Part shown: positions 47,722 through 56,789 of the stretch, piece by piece
Position numbering within the stretch: the stretch's first letter is position 1
Layout of the letters: each line of letters starts with the position of its first letter
NCBI GenBank assembly: GCA_041399155.1
Contig: JAWKTI010000001.1
Location: forward strand, 1,364,001-1,428,000
Reading direction: 5' to 3'
Source: Zavarzinella sp.
Lineage (GTDB): Bacteria > Planctomycetota > Planctomycetia > Gemmatales > Gemmataceae
Length of the DNA stretch: 64,000 nucleotides
Position numbers and translations under genes: made by a program
Notes under the pieces: generated by a model
Seen by the model: only the letters and a program-made list of their open reading frames with translations
Databases searched by the model: none
Told to the model about the DNA's origin: nothing

Positions 47722-47850
47722 TCGGATTCCCTGAAAATTAATTCGTGCCGCCGATTTTCCGCTGTCTGTACAAGAGAACTTTTCAGTTTTGGTTGGCGTT
47801 TCCTGGAATCAGAATGTAAAACAGCATTTCTGGCGATTTTACCTACCCTG

Positions 47851-49605
47851 ATGTGGAGAATACCAACTGTGTCTAGTTCTGGTGATTATACGATTACCCC
47901 ACTGCAAAAATGGCTGGTGCTCATCGTCGCATCGGTTGGGTTCTTGTTTGATACGTACGAATTATTAATGCTACCAGTGATTGCGGGGCCAGCTTTATCA
48001 GAAATTATGCAATTACCTCCGGGTCACCCGGAAGTAACTGCCTGGTTTGGTAGGCTATTGTGGATGGCTGCACTGGCTGGTGGGATCTTCGGACTGTTGG
48101 GTGGCTGGCTGATCGACATGTTCGGACGGAAAACTATTATGGTTCTCAGCATCCTGATGTATTCGGTCTCTCCCGTACTTGCAGCCATGAGTACCGAATT
48201 ATGGCAGTTTGTGCTGTTCCGCTGTACCACCTTTGTTGGGGTATGTGTTGAATTCGTTGCGGCAATTACCTGGTTATCCGAACTTTTTCCGAACAAAAAG
48301 ACGCGTGTTCTGGTGATTGGCTGGACTCAGGCATTTGCGTCCGTTGGTGGTTTGCTGGTAACGGGTGCAAACCAGCTTGCAGTAGATTATGCCAACGTTC
48401 TACCTGTAATTCCAGTCCGTGAGCCGTTTGATCAGCACGCCTCCTGGCGCTACACCCTGATTACTGGAGTGGTACCAGGGATCAGTATCTTGATCTTGTT
48501 GCCTTTTGTGACGGAATCACGTGTATGGCGGTAACGAAAGCGGGCAGGGCAGTTACGTCGGCCTCGTTTCAGTCAATTATTCTCACCAGAATTACGCAGG
48601 GCAACGTTGGTCATGACAGGACTGTCTGCCTGTGCCTATGCAGCGGCATTCGGTGCATTACAAATGATCCCGACCCGCGTAGTTCCTGGTTTGGAATCAC
48701 TCAAACCAGTGCAAAAAGAACTGGCCCCGTTACGAAAAGCAGGGGAAGTGCTGGATAATCAGTTGAGTGAAGAGCGGAAAACTGTGGAAAAATTTGTTGC
48801 ATCGAATCCCGATTTAAAAGCACATCTTGATCAACGGTCTGTGGTGAGAAGAGAGCTGCGCACCATTAACCTGGCAATCAGTGGTCTGAAAACCAAACTT
48901 GAAGCAGGTGACAATACAGTTCAGGAAAAATTGAATGAGAATCAGACAAAATTAAAAGAAGTGCAGGCAAAAATGCCCGCACTGAATGAGCAATTGACAA
49001 ACTTAAGCGTCAAACAACCAGAAATCAAAGGTGCGGTGCTGGCTTACGAGAAAACACTCGCTGAAATTGGCAAGAACCGTGCCGCAAGGAAAGTCCATGA
49101 AGACAAAATTAAAACGGAAGGGAATTACTATCAGTTCTGGCAGGAGATGGGTGGTTTGACAGGACGGATCATGCTGGCCATCCTGATTGTGTTTGTGTTG
49201 CACAAGAAAGTATTGCTATGGATATTCCAGGTTCCTGGCCTGATCCTTTTCCCGCTGACTTTCTATTTCTTCTTCAAAGAAAAGCCAGACTTTTTTGTTT
49301 ATGGCGTGTTCATATGCGGGTTAGTCACGGTGGCTCAGTTCAGCTTCTTTGGCGAACACATGCCCAAAATATTTCCGATGCACTTGCGGGGGACCGGTGG
49401 GAGTTTTGCAACTAATGTTGGTGGGCGTATGATCGGTACTTCCGCAGCATTTGTGAATACGGAACTGATCACTAAATCGATCGCTCCAGCAAACACGCCC
49501 CCGTTTGCATATATTGCGATCTCTGCAGCGATTATTGGTGGCACTGTTTTCCTGGTAGGCATGATTCTGACTGCAATCCTGCCAAAACTGCCCGAAGGTG
49601 AGTAA
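47851..49605 (+). pseudogene. MFS transporter interrupted by an in-frame TAA, with coiled-coil insert
   Basis: About 584 codons from ATG 47851, or GTG 47869. The first half (to 48531) has helices 1-6 of a sugar/organic-acid MFS with WLIDMFGRKTIMV and TWLSELFPNKKTR. A TAA at 48532-48534 interrupts RVWR-stop-RKRAGQLRRPRFSQLFSPELRRATL, where relatives continue through the central loop. Reading resumes in the same frame, so one base change explains it. Residues about 290-400 form a long charged coiled coil (VRRELRTINLAISGLKTKLE) within the second half, then further helices and GEHMPKIFPMHLRGTGGSF. It is divergent from uvrA. A real pseudogene, readthrough or sequence error are all open. Confidence 0.8.
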
Positions 49606-49735
49606 CTTGTCTTTCGCCCGCCTTTCGTACATTCCTTAAGGCAATTTAAAATCCACTTCATTTCGATGTGTAAATCGCAATTTGTTATTGACTTCGTTCA
49701 ATTAAAAATCAGCTCCGAAACAAAACCTTACTCGT

Positions 49736-49762
49736 AAAAAAACCAGGGATTGAAGTCCCTGG
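49736..49762 (-). terminator. Rho-independent terminator of ahcY
   Basis: Read on the minus strand: CCAGGGA, six-base loop, TCCCTGG, then seven T. Perfect 7-bp stem, located about 105 bp after the ahcY stop codon. The T tract is on the ahcY coding strand, so it terminates that gene rather than the MFS gene. Confidence 0.85.
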
Positions 49763-49867
49763 CTATGCAAAAGGTTGTATTCAGATTTCTGTGAAGATGC
49801 AATGTGCGCTGGAATAGCTCAGTAAAGATTCGTGTGGATTGAACGCCACATTGAGTCATTCTTGAAA

Positions 49868-51205
49868 TTACGTGCCTTGTTCCCAGTCAGCCAGATAATG
49901 GGACTGATCCGCTGTCAGTGTGTCAATTGTGATTCCCATGGATGCCAGTTTTTCGGTGGCAACATAATGTTCAATTTCTGGTGGGACCTGATGAACAGCT
50001 GCAGAAAGTTTGCCTGCGTTTGCCACACAGAATTCGGTTGCTAACGCCTGGGTAGCAAAACTCATATCCATCACGCTTGGTGGGTGACCTTCTGCCATTG
50101 CCAGGTTTACCAGTCGACCGCCACCTAAGACATAAATCTTGTTCCCGTTCTTCAACAGGTATTCATCAACGCCCGGTCGAACATCGGCAGTTTTCTTTTG
50201 GGTCAGATCTGCAAGTGCAATCAGGTCGAGTTCCACATCGAAGTGGCCACTATTGCAGATTACCGTACCACTAGGCATCACTTCAAAGTGCTCTTTCCGT
50301 ACGACGTGCTTGTTACCAGTCACGCTGATAATGACATCAGCTACCGATGCTGCTTTTGCCATCGGCATGACTGCAAAGCCATCCATTGCAGCTTCCAGAG
50401 CTGCAACGGCATTGACTTCGGTAATGATCACTTGAGCACCCAGGCCGCGAGCACGACTTGCAACACCTTTGCCACACCAGCCATAACCTGAAATCACAAC
50501 TTTCCGGCCAGCAATCAACATGTTCGTTGCACGAATGATCCCATCAATCGTGGATTGACCGGTACCATAGCGGTTGTCGAACATATGTTTCGTATCTGCA
50601 TCGTTCACAGCGATAACAGGAAACTTCAACACGCCATCTTTTTCCATAGCCCGCAGTCGGATAACCCCGGTGGTAGTTTCTTCCATACTGCCTACGACCC
50701 GTTTGAAGAGGTCGGGTAGCTGATCTGCTGGGTATTGTCCTGCCCACTCAGCTACAACAGGATGAACATCCTTCAAACGATTTAACGAAACAAACACCAT
50801 GCAGGAAACCAGATCTGCACCATCATCCATGGTCACGTTAGGTTCAAATTCCAATGCAGAAACGATATGTTTGTAGTAGGTATTGTTGTCTTCGCCGTGG
50901 ATCGCATTCACGTGGATGCCAAAATCGCTGACCAGGCTCGCAGCAACATCGTCCTGAGTGGATAGTGGATTCGATGCGATCAACATTACTTCTGCACCAC
51001 CAGCTTTCAGGGTGCGAACCAGGTTTGCCGTTTCAGCAGTAACGTGAAGACATGCTGCCATCCGCATACCTTTCAGTGGTTGTTCGGCAGCGAAACGCTC
51101 TCGGATTCGGGACAATACAGGCATATCCTGATCTGCCCACAAAATTCGCTTTTTGCCTGCTGGTGCCAGGTCGGGACGGGCCACATCTGAAATCACTTTT
51201 GACAT
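49868..51205 (-). CDS. ahcY: Adenosylhomocysteinase
   Basis: 445 residues. It hydrolyses S-adenosylhomocysteine to adenosine and homocysteine, removing the inhibitor of methylation. ACLHVTAETANLVRTL, HGEDNNTYYKH, the NAD-binding GYGWCGKGVASRARGLGA, EVNAVAALEAAMDGF and CNSGHFDVELDL are diagnostic. It is of the shorter form lacking the eukaryotic-type 40-residue insert. The C-terminus (YLADWEQGT) differs from the usual YRY end. Followed by a strong terminator; divergent from the small Cys-pair peptide gene. No SAH riboswitch was recognised in the 156-bp leader region. Confidence 0.96.
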   Translation of the reverse strand: MSKVISDVARPDLAPAGKKRILWADQDMPVLSRIRERFAAEQPLKGMRMAACLHVTAETANLVRTLKAGGAEVMLIASNPLSTQDDVAASLVSDFGIHVNAIHGEDNNTYYKHIVSALEFEPNVTMDDGADLVSCMVFVSLNRLKDVHPVVAEWAGQYPADQLPDLFKRVVGSMEETTTGVIRLRAMEKDGVLKFPVIAVNDADTKHMFDNRYGTGQSTIDGIIRATNMLIAGRKVVISGYGWCGKGVASRARGLGAQVIITEVNAVAALEAAMDGFAVMPMAKAASVADVIISVTGNKHVVRKEHFEVMPSGTVICNSGHFDVELDLIALADLTQKKTADVRPGVDEYLLKNGNKIYVLGGGRLVNLAMAEGHPPSVMDMSFATQALATEFCVANAGKLSAAVHQVPPEIEHYVATEKLASMGITIDTLTADQSHYLADWEQGT

Positions 51206-51231
51206 CTTTGCAAAATACCTCTAAAAACCAT

Positions 51232-51261
51232 TTGTCAACTAGGAACAATATTTGCTATACT
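51232..51261 (+). promoter_or_regulatory. Candidate sigma70 promoter for the Cys-pair peptide
   Basis: TTGTCA (51232-51237) and TATACT (51256-51261) with an 18-bp spacer, about 100 bp upstream of ATG 51362 and inside the region divergent from ahcY. Matched by eye only; spacing and boxes are close to consensus. Confidence 0.45.
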
Positions 51262-51361
51262 ATCGTATATTGCGAGTAAGCAATTGTTGTAATAACTTTA
51301 GGTAAGTTTTCCAACTTTTCCCAAGTATCTTTCTTGGCGAAACATTTGCAAAGGCGAAGAA

Positions 51362-51625
51362 ATGAAGGTTTTAGCAGTTCTTATCGCGTTAGCAGCCACT
51401 GGTGCAGGGGTTGCTTACTACGTAACACGTTCAAATGAACAACAAGCCGGCACCTGTCAGGTGAAAGCAAAAGCAGCATGCTGCCAGGTTGCTGCAACAC
51501 AAGAACCGGAAGTTGTTAACGCTCCTTCCTGCTGTTCCGTGGGTGGCTCTAGAACTGAGTTGATCAGTGCAAAAAATGCCGAATCAATCGAAAAGATTGA
51601 TATCGAACCACGCGTGATTGATTAA
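51362..51625 (+). CDS. Small membrane-anchored or secreted protein with paired cysteines
   Basis: 87 residues; no family recognised. The N-terminus MKVLAVLIALAATGAGVAYYV is a signal anchor or signal peptide. The mature part holds C32, the vicinal pair C40-C41 (KAACCQV) and a second pair C57-C58 (APSCCSV), and ends in an acidic tail. Vicinal cysteines suggest metal binding or disulfide chemistry in the periplasm. A plausible promoter lies about 100 bp upstream. Its stop overlaps that of the convergent membrane-protein gene. Confidence 0.65.
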   Translation: MKVLAVLIALAATGAGVAYYVTRSNEQQAGTCQVKAKAACCQVAATQEPEVVNAPSCCSVGGSRTELISAKNAESIEKIDIEPRVID

Positions 51626-52542
51626 GCAAGTTCTTCGGGTGGTTGCAATTGCAACTGTTTAAGCATCTGATTCAGTCCGGTGAACAGTCCTGTACAAATC
51701 AAACTGATCACCACCAGCAACGAAAGCCAACGGGGCTGTTGGCTTGAGTGGTTACATAATTGCATTGTATACAGCAGACTACACAACCATGTAATTCCTT
51801 GCGAAGTGCCGGATTTCACCCATTCCCGGGTACTCTGCCAGAGTAACAACATTGCGCACAACATTATCAGACCAGCACTGACAACAAATTGAAGCCCCAC
51901 TTTTTCTGGTGCTAGTGACTGGAACGCCAAATTCCACTGGTACCGCCAGAATGACCAATTGTGGCTGTAAGTAATTACTTCCCGAAGCGTCGGATGCACG
52001 TTGACACCCAGCAATTCCTTTGCAAAAATTGCACCAGAAATGATTGACACATAGCAGAGTGCACTATCAAGAATGTTCTTTGCTTTTCCAGTTTTCAAAT
52101 TGCCAATGGTGTCGATTAGCACACAAAACCCCAAGACTACCCAGCTTAACACAACAATTTGTGGTTGAACCTGGAAGGTAATTTCAGATTGGTTCAGGAA
52201 CAAAACAGTCATTCCAGCTCCGATGAGTGTGGAAATTCCCCAGTGCATTGGAGAATTTCCCCTTATCAATGAGCGCCAGCTGACCAAAACAGCCAACATG
52301 CCCAACGTGGGGAAAATGATGCTTTCCTCATACTTACTCATTGAAAACACTGGGTGGATGATTACCAAAATGACAAAACTGATCAACATAGTAAGCAATC
52401 CATTGCATCGAGCACCGATTGCCACAAAGATTCCCAAAGGCAGCAGCAATTTCGTGCTTGCTCCGAAAAGGTACAGGACCACCAACGAGCAGATTCCGAA
52501 TATCAAAGCTAGTTTCATGCCTGCACCGATATTGCGATCCAT
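51622..52542 (-). CDS. Polytopic membrane protein of unknown function
   Basis: About 306 residues from ATG 52542 with GGAG eight bases upstream; a GTG at 52551 is the alternative. About eight hydrophobic segments (LALIFGICSLVVLYLFGAST, LLTMLISFVILVIIHPVF, IVVLSWVVLGFCVLIDTIG) and short loops. The middle loop has HNWSFWRYQWNLAF. No transporter or enzyme signature recognised. Probably inner membrane. Its 3' end overlaps the Cys-pair peptide gene by 4 bp. Confidence 0.7.
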   Translation of the reverse strand: MDRNIGAGMKLALIFGICSLVVLYLFGASTKLLLPLGIFVAIGARCNGLLTMLISFVILVIIHPVFSMSKYEESIIFPTLGMLAVLVSWRSLIRGNSPMHWGISTLIGAGMTVLFLNQSEITFQVQPQIVVLSWVVLGFCVLIDTIGNLKTGKAKNILDSALCYVSIISGAIFAKELLGVNVHPTLREVITYSHNWSFWRYQWNLAFQSLAPEKVGLQFVVSAGLIMLCAMLLLWQSTREWVKSGTSQGITWLCSLLYTMQLCNHSSQQPRWLSLLVVISLICTGLFTGLNQMLKQLQLQPPEELA

Positions 52543-52551
52543 CTGTTGCAC

Positions 52552-52877
52552 TCCGATAACATCGTCTCAATAATTCATTCGTAAGTTTGTTCAGGCAATT
52601 GAGAAAATCGCGAAGTTTTCAGATAGGCTACTAAATTGATCGGTTTAGTAAGGAATTAGTTGTTTCAATAAAACCAAAAAAACACATTTGCCATAAGTGA
52701 TTATTTCATAATATCTTACGAAAAACGATCTGAAAATATTCGTACACTAGTGCGATAATTATACTTGACAGAACTCAACTCTCTTCCATACGATTGACAA
52801 ACCAGAGGTGGTTACGGACGTTATTCAAACGATTGTTTTTGTTTAAAGATGTTTTGGTGTTTTTTGGGGTCCTGGTC
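52552..52877. other. AT-rich intergenic region
   Basis: About 325 bp between the membrane-protein gene and the gene at 52878, which diverge. Very AT-rich. The reading frame at 52794 continues into the next gene but its first 28 codons look like non-coding sequence (runs of Phe, Leu and Val). No structured RNA or clear promoter pair was recognised. Confidence 0.5.
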
Positions 52878-53267
52878 ATGGAATTTAATGAACCATTACA
52901 GGAATTTCGCAATCAGTGGATACCCCACATAACTGATTCTGGACTTCAACGGCTACTCGATTTATTAGAAAATCGCAGTCCTTTTCTAATCCATGGCAGT
53001 TTTACCAAAGTGCTACCAATGGGGTGCCTGGCAACCCACATTGCGTGGCACCATCCCCATACTACTCATCTGATGCACGAAGCGGGGATCTGTTGGCTGA
53101 CACGAATTGCCCACCTGAACCCTGCAACCTCACTTCTGGTCACCACGTGGGATGAAATTGGCCAGACGGATGCAATCCTCTGCTCAGGACTGATCAAGGC
53201 TATCCTTGCTGAAATTGCTCGACGGAAAGCACTTCAATTTTCACCCACAGAACCTGAATTGGTGTGA
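52878..53267 (+). CDS. Hypothetical protein, unrecognised
   Basis: 129 residues from ATG 52878 (MEFNEPLQEFRNQWI), with GGGG about 10 nt upstream. It is soluble, with a hydrophobic core and many His/Trp residues (LATHIAWHHPHTTHLMHEAG). The segment ATSLLVTTWDEIGQTDA reads like a compact alpha/beta domain. No family is recognised. The 3' end overlaps the convergent rsmE gene by 34 bp, which is long for this genome, so the C-terminus or the gene itself deserves caution. Confidence 0.55.
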   Translation: MEFNEPLQEFRNQWIPHITDSGLQRLLDLLENRSPFLIHGSFTKVLPMGCLATHIAWHHPHTTHLMHEAGICWLTRIAHLNPATSLLVTTWDEIGQTDAILCSGLIKAILAEIARRKALQFSPTEPELV

Positions 53268-53965
53268 CGGCTGGAAACTAGCAGCGTTGCAGCTGCAATC
53301 GCAGCGGTTTCTGTGCGTAACACGGTGTTGGAAAACGAAAGGATTGAAACTCCTTTCGAATCAGTCATCTCTAATTCTTCAGGCGACCAGCCACCTTCAG
53401 GCCCAATAAGGCACAATTGCTTCGCAATATTGCAATATTGCGACAAAAGCATTTTCTGCCCACTCTGGTGAAACAAGACCGTTTGATCTGGCGAAAATTG
53501 CTCAAAAATATCCTGAAACTGAACCGTTGAGCAAATTTTCATTAAATTCGATCGGCCACATTGCTTACTGCTTTCCACGACAATTCTTTGCAATTTGGCT
53601 ATTTTGGCATCATCAACTTTGGTAATCGAACGTTGAGTAACAATCGGAATCAGCGAGGTGACTCCAAGTTCAGTTAATTTTTCGACCAGAATTTCACCAC
53701 GATCCCCTTTGGGGAGTGCTACTGCAATCGATAATGAGGGTGATATTTCACGCACCGTGGGTAATTCTGAAAGAATTTTCAGAATTACGGTTTTTCGCTG
53801 ACAATTGACGATTTCAGCCAGGAAATCTTTGCCACACCCATCGAACAGGGTAATTTGATCACCCACGTTCAGCCGCATCACGTGCAGTGCATGGTGGGCT
53901 TCCGTGCCATCCAGTACCACCATTTCGGAATCGGTTGGAGTGGTGGAAAAAAATCGTTTAGCCAT
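53234..53965 (-). CDS. rsmE: 16S rRNA m3U1498 methyltransferase RsmE
   Basis: 243 residues from ATG 53965 (TTG one codon upstream is an alternative). It methylates N3 of U1498 in 16S rRNA using S-adenosylmethionine. A PUA-like N-terminus (EAHHALHVMRLNVGDQITLF) is followed by the SPOUT knot. Motifs are ALPKGDRGEILVEKLTELGV, QCGRSN, CLIGPEGGWSPEELE and LRTETAAIAA. Normal length for the family. Downstream of the second Ser/Thr kinase on the same strand (about 30 bp), so probably cotranscribed. Confidence 0.93.
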   Translation of the reverse strand: MAKRFFSTTPTDSEMVVLDGTEAHHALHVMRLNVGDQITLFDGCGKDFLAEIVNCQRKTVILKILSELPTVREISPSLSIAVALPKGDRGEILVEKLTELGVTSLIPIVTQRSITKVDDAKIAKLQRIVVESSKQCGRSNLMKICSTVQFQDIFEQFSPDQTVLFHQSGQKMLLSQYCNIAKQLCLIGPEGGWSPEELEMTDSKGVSILSFSNTVLRTETAAIAAATLLVSSRHTNSGSVGEN

Positions 53966-53995
53966 CAATAAAATGAAATAATTTTAATAATCGAT

Positions 53996-55300
53996 TCAGG
54001 AACCCATCAAATATCCACGCAGATTAATGAACGATTGCATACACCTTTCTCGCCAGGCCGCATCCTGCAACTGGCTGATCGCATTCGGCCGAAAAACAAC
54101 TTGCACTAACAGATGGTTGGCTCGCATCTGGTCCATGACATCCAGGTGGAGCTCCACCCATAAATATTCCGATTTTCGGGGTTTGCTTAGCCAGCCAAAA
54201 CCGGTGATGCCACTGGATCGTGAAAACTGTTGGCCAGATTGTCGATCTCCCAGCTTCATTTTCACCATCCCCGGGTTGCTTTCGACAATTTCCCCACCAA
54301 AATCATGGGCAAAACCGCGGATTTTCATGATCGCAATCGATTCTGGCATCCAGGCTTCAAATTTCATGCACAATGCCGATGGGTCCTGGATAATGCGTGG
54401 GCCTTCATGAAGGGGCATCGCTTCCGGGAGGTCGTTTGTCATTCCCGATTCAGCCATGGTCAGTGCTAATTGATACATTTCCTGTAGTTCAGAAGCGGTT
54501 TGAGGGCGTTCGTTCGGGTCTTTTTCGAGGCAGGTGAATACACACGCTTCAATCGGCTCAGGAATATCGATTGGCAGACCCAAAGTATGAAATCTGGGAG
54601 GGCGTTCTGTGGCATGAGCAAGCATCAGATCCATACTGTTGGTATTTAAAAATGGCAATCGACCGGTAAGCAACTCGTACAGCATCACTCCAACACTGTA
54701 AATATCGGAACGGCCATCAATGTTATCGCCACGAACTTGTTCCGGGCAAATATACCCTGGAGTACCTATCGCAAACTCCGCACTCGATTGCTGGTAATCC
54801 ATCATTTTGTCGCCTTCCATCGACTTCGCGAGACCAAAATCCATCACTTTGATTTTTTCTCTGGGTGAATCATGGTCAACGATCATTAAGTTTGCGGGCT
54901 TTAAGTCGCGATGGATTAAGCCTTGCTGGTGGGCTGCCTCAAGTACTTCGCACAACTGTCCCAGCAACCTGCCTACCCGCTGATAGCTAAGGCGTTGATT
55001 CTTTTGCAGCAGAGTTTCCAGATTGATCCCACGAACGTACTCCATGACGATGCACGGTCCATCCGTAAGTGAAGCATCATAAAGCGCAACGCAATAGGGG
55101 TGGGTAAAGTGTGCAAGCAACATGGTTTCACGCTGAAATCTCTGGATGAATTTCTCATCGTGAACGACATGTTCGTGCATCACCTTAACGACAACCTGTC
55201 GACCAAGGTCTAGCTGTCTGGCGAGGTATACTTTGCCCATTCCACCTTCACCTAGAAGGCGAACTGCTTCGTACCTGCCCATAAATATCCGACCAATCAT
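53996..55300 (-). CDS. Serine/threonine protein kinase with C-terminal planctomycete domain
   Basis: 434 residues. Kinase domain about 10-280: LGEGGMGKVYLAR, K39 in VVVKVMH, HRDLKPANL (D132), DFGLAKS at 154-160, GTPGYICPEQ and GRSDIYSVGVMLYELLTGR. All catalytic residues are present, RD type. No transmembrane helix or PASTA repeats. The C-terminal about 120 residues (SALCMKFEAWMPESIAIMK to SFINLRGYLMGS) form an unassigned domain, possibly PilZ- or sensor-like. It is upstream of rsmE on the same strand and divergent from the beta-propeller gene. Confidence 0.9.
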   Translation of the reverse strand: MIGRIFMGRYEAVRLLGEGGMGKVYLARQLDLGRQVVVKVMHEHVVHDEKFIQRFQRETMLLAHFTHPYCVALYDASLTDGPCIVMEYVRGINLETLLQKNQRLSYQRVGRLLGQLCEVLEAAHQQGLIHRDLKPANLMIVDHDSPREKIKVMDFGLAKSMEGDKMMDYQQSSAEFAIGTPGYICPEQVRGDNIDGRSDIYSVGVMLYELLTGRLPFLNTNSMDLMLAHATERPPRFHTLGLPIDIPEPIEACVFTCLEKDPNERPQTASELQEMYQLALTMAESGMTNDLPEAMPLHEGPRIIQDPSALCMKFEAWMPESIAIMKIRGFAHDFGGEIVESNPGMVKMKLGDRQSGQQFSRSSGITGFGWLSKPRKSEYLWVELHLDVMDQMRANHLLVQVVFRPNAISQLQDAAWRERCMQSFINLRGYLMGS

Positions 55301-55507
55301 TCGTGTCGACTTTTCAACTTTAGCCGTACAGATCGCAAGTGAAGCACGGCATCATTTGTGGCAAAACTACTCATTTCGTTTATCATAGAGCATGCCTGCA
55401 AATAGTCAGATGAATTAGAGCGAACTTTCTTTTCAAATTGAATCGAATCTGAATTGGCTCGTTGTCCTTTTCAGGTCAGCCAGTGTTAAGCGACGGTGGG
55501 GAATATC

Positions 55508-56788
55508 ATGCACAAATTAACAATTTCTTCATTTTTAGTTCTAATGGGCTTCATTCCCGTATTTGCTGCCGACTGGCCACACTGGCGTGGTCCCACCCGC
55601 AATGGGCACACCGAAGAACTTTCTGGATGGAATGGAACAAAATGGCTATTAACGAACGCCTGGAAAGGAAATTTTGGCGAAGGGAACTCTGCCCCACTGG
55701 AAGTAGGTGGAAAATTGTTTCAGATGGGCTGGAAAGGTGGCAAAGATTTCCTGTATTGTGTTGATTCCAGAAATGGCATGATTTTGTGGGAACAATCCTA
55801 CAAGGCACCACGTTATGGTCGGAATGCCAGTGGTGATCAGGTATTTTTCAGTGGGCCATCTTCGACTCCTGATTATGATTCAAAAACGGGGTATCTGTAC
55901 ACCTTAAGTTGTGATGGTGACCTATGTTGCTGGGAAACCAAAAATCAAGGTAAATTATTATGGAACAAGAACTTACACGAATCTTACAAGGTTCTTGTTC
56001 GCCCCAAAGTGGGACGCAGTGGCCAGCGGGATTATGGATATACGAGTTCCCCACTGGTCTTACAGGATCGACTGATTGTGGAAGTTGGGGCAAAAGAAGG
56101 GACACTGATCGCATTTGACTTAACTACTGGTAAAGAACTTTGGCGATCCACTGCGAATGAGCCTGCAGGACATAATGGTGGACCAGTTCCAATAACGGTT
56201 GGCAATGAATCAGCAATTGCAACCCTTACCCACAAAGGAGTGCTGGTGGTGGCTGCGTCAGGCAACAATGCTGGTAAAACAATCGCCACCTGGCCGTGGG
56301 AAACGAATTTTTCTAATAACATCGCTTCCGTAACTGTCGATAAAGATCACTTGATTGCCACTTCCCACTACAACATTCTTCGGACGATGAGTCTAAAAAT
56401 TACAGCACGCGGTGCGGAAAAAATCTGGGAAGCCCCAGTTGCTTCCAAAGTATGTTCCCCAGTCATTCATGGCGAAAAAATGTATTTTGCCTGGTCCAAA
56501 TTGCATTGCCTCGATTTGCGGACAGGTAAACGAATCTGGGAAGAGCAGGGCTATCATGATCAGGGATCTTGTGTCGTTACAAAGGATAACAAACTGATTA
56601 TTTATTCAGGCAAAGGGCAACTGACATTAGTTGATCTGGCAGGAGATGCGGCAAAAAAATGTACTGTATTGGCAAACCGCCCCGCGCTTTTTCAAAATGA
56701 TGCCTGGCCCCATGTGGTACTCAGCAATAAGAAACTCTTCTGCCGAGATCGAATGGGTAACCTGGCAGCATTTCATGTGGGGGAATAA
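55508..56788 (+). CDS. Secreted PQQ-type beta-propeller protein
   Basis: 426 residues from ATG 55508 with GGGGA upstream; a GTG at 55496 is possible. Signal peptide MHKLTISSFLVLMGFIPVFA, then ADWPHWRGPTRNGHTEE, the classic W.GP..NG start. Blades marked by RNGMILWEQ, NQGKLLWNK, TGKELWRS and TGKRIWEEQ show a PQQ-like propeller. Periplasmic; a ligand or enzymatic role is not assigned. Convergent with the sulfatase operon (1-bp gap), paralogous in style to the protein at 18396-19742. Confidence 0.87.
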   Translation: MHKLTISSFLVLMGFIPVFAADWPHWRGPTRNGHTEELSGWNGTKWLLTNAWKGNFGEGNSAPLEVGGKLFQMGWKGGKDFLYCVDSRNGMILWEQSYKAPRYGRNASGDQVFFSGPSSTPDYDSKTGYLYTLSCDGDLCCWETKNQGKLLWNKNLHESYKVLVRPKVGRSGQRDYGYTSSPLVLQDRLIVEVGAKEGTLIAFDLTTGKELWRSTANEPAGHNGGPVPITVGNESAIATLTHKGVLVVAASGNNAGKTIATWPWETNFSNNIASVTVDKDHLIATSHYNILRTMSLKITARGAEKIWEAPVASKVCSPVIHGEKMYFAWSKLHCLDLRTGKRIWEEQGYHDQGSCVVTKDNKLIIYSGKGQLTLVDLAGDAAKKCTVLANRPALFQNDAWPHVVLSNKKLFCRDRMGNLAAFHVGE

Positions 56789-56789
56789 A

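Noticed and set aside
49805..49860. tRNA-like stretch (GGAATAGCTCAGT)
   Set aside because: It resembles a D-arm only. No acceptor stem, anticodon arm or T-loop could be folded around it.
51206..51361. SAH riboswitch ahead of ahcY
   Set aside because: The short AT-rich leader shows no conserved stems or GC-rich core of that riboswitch.
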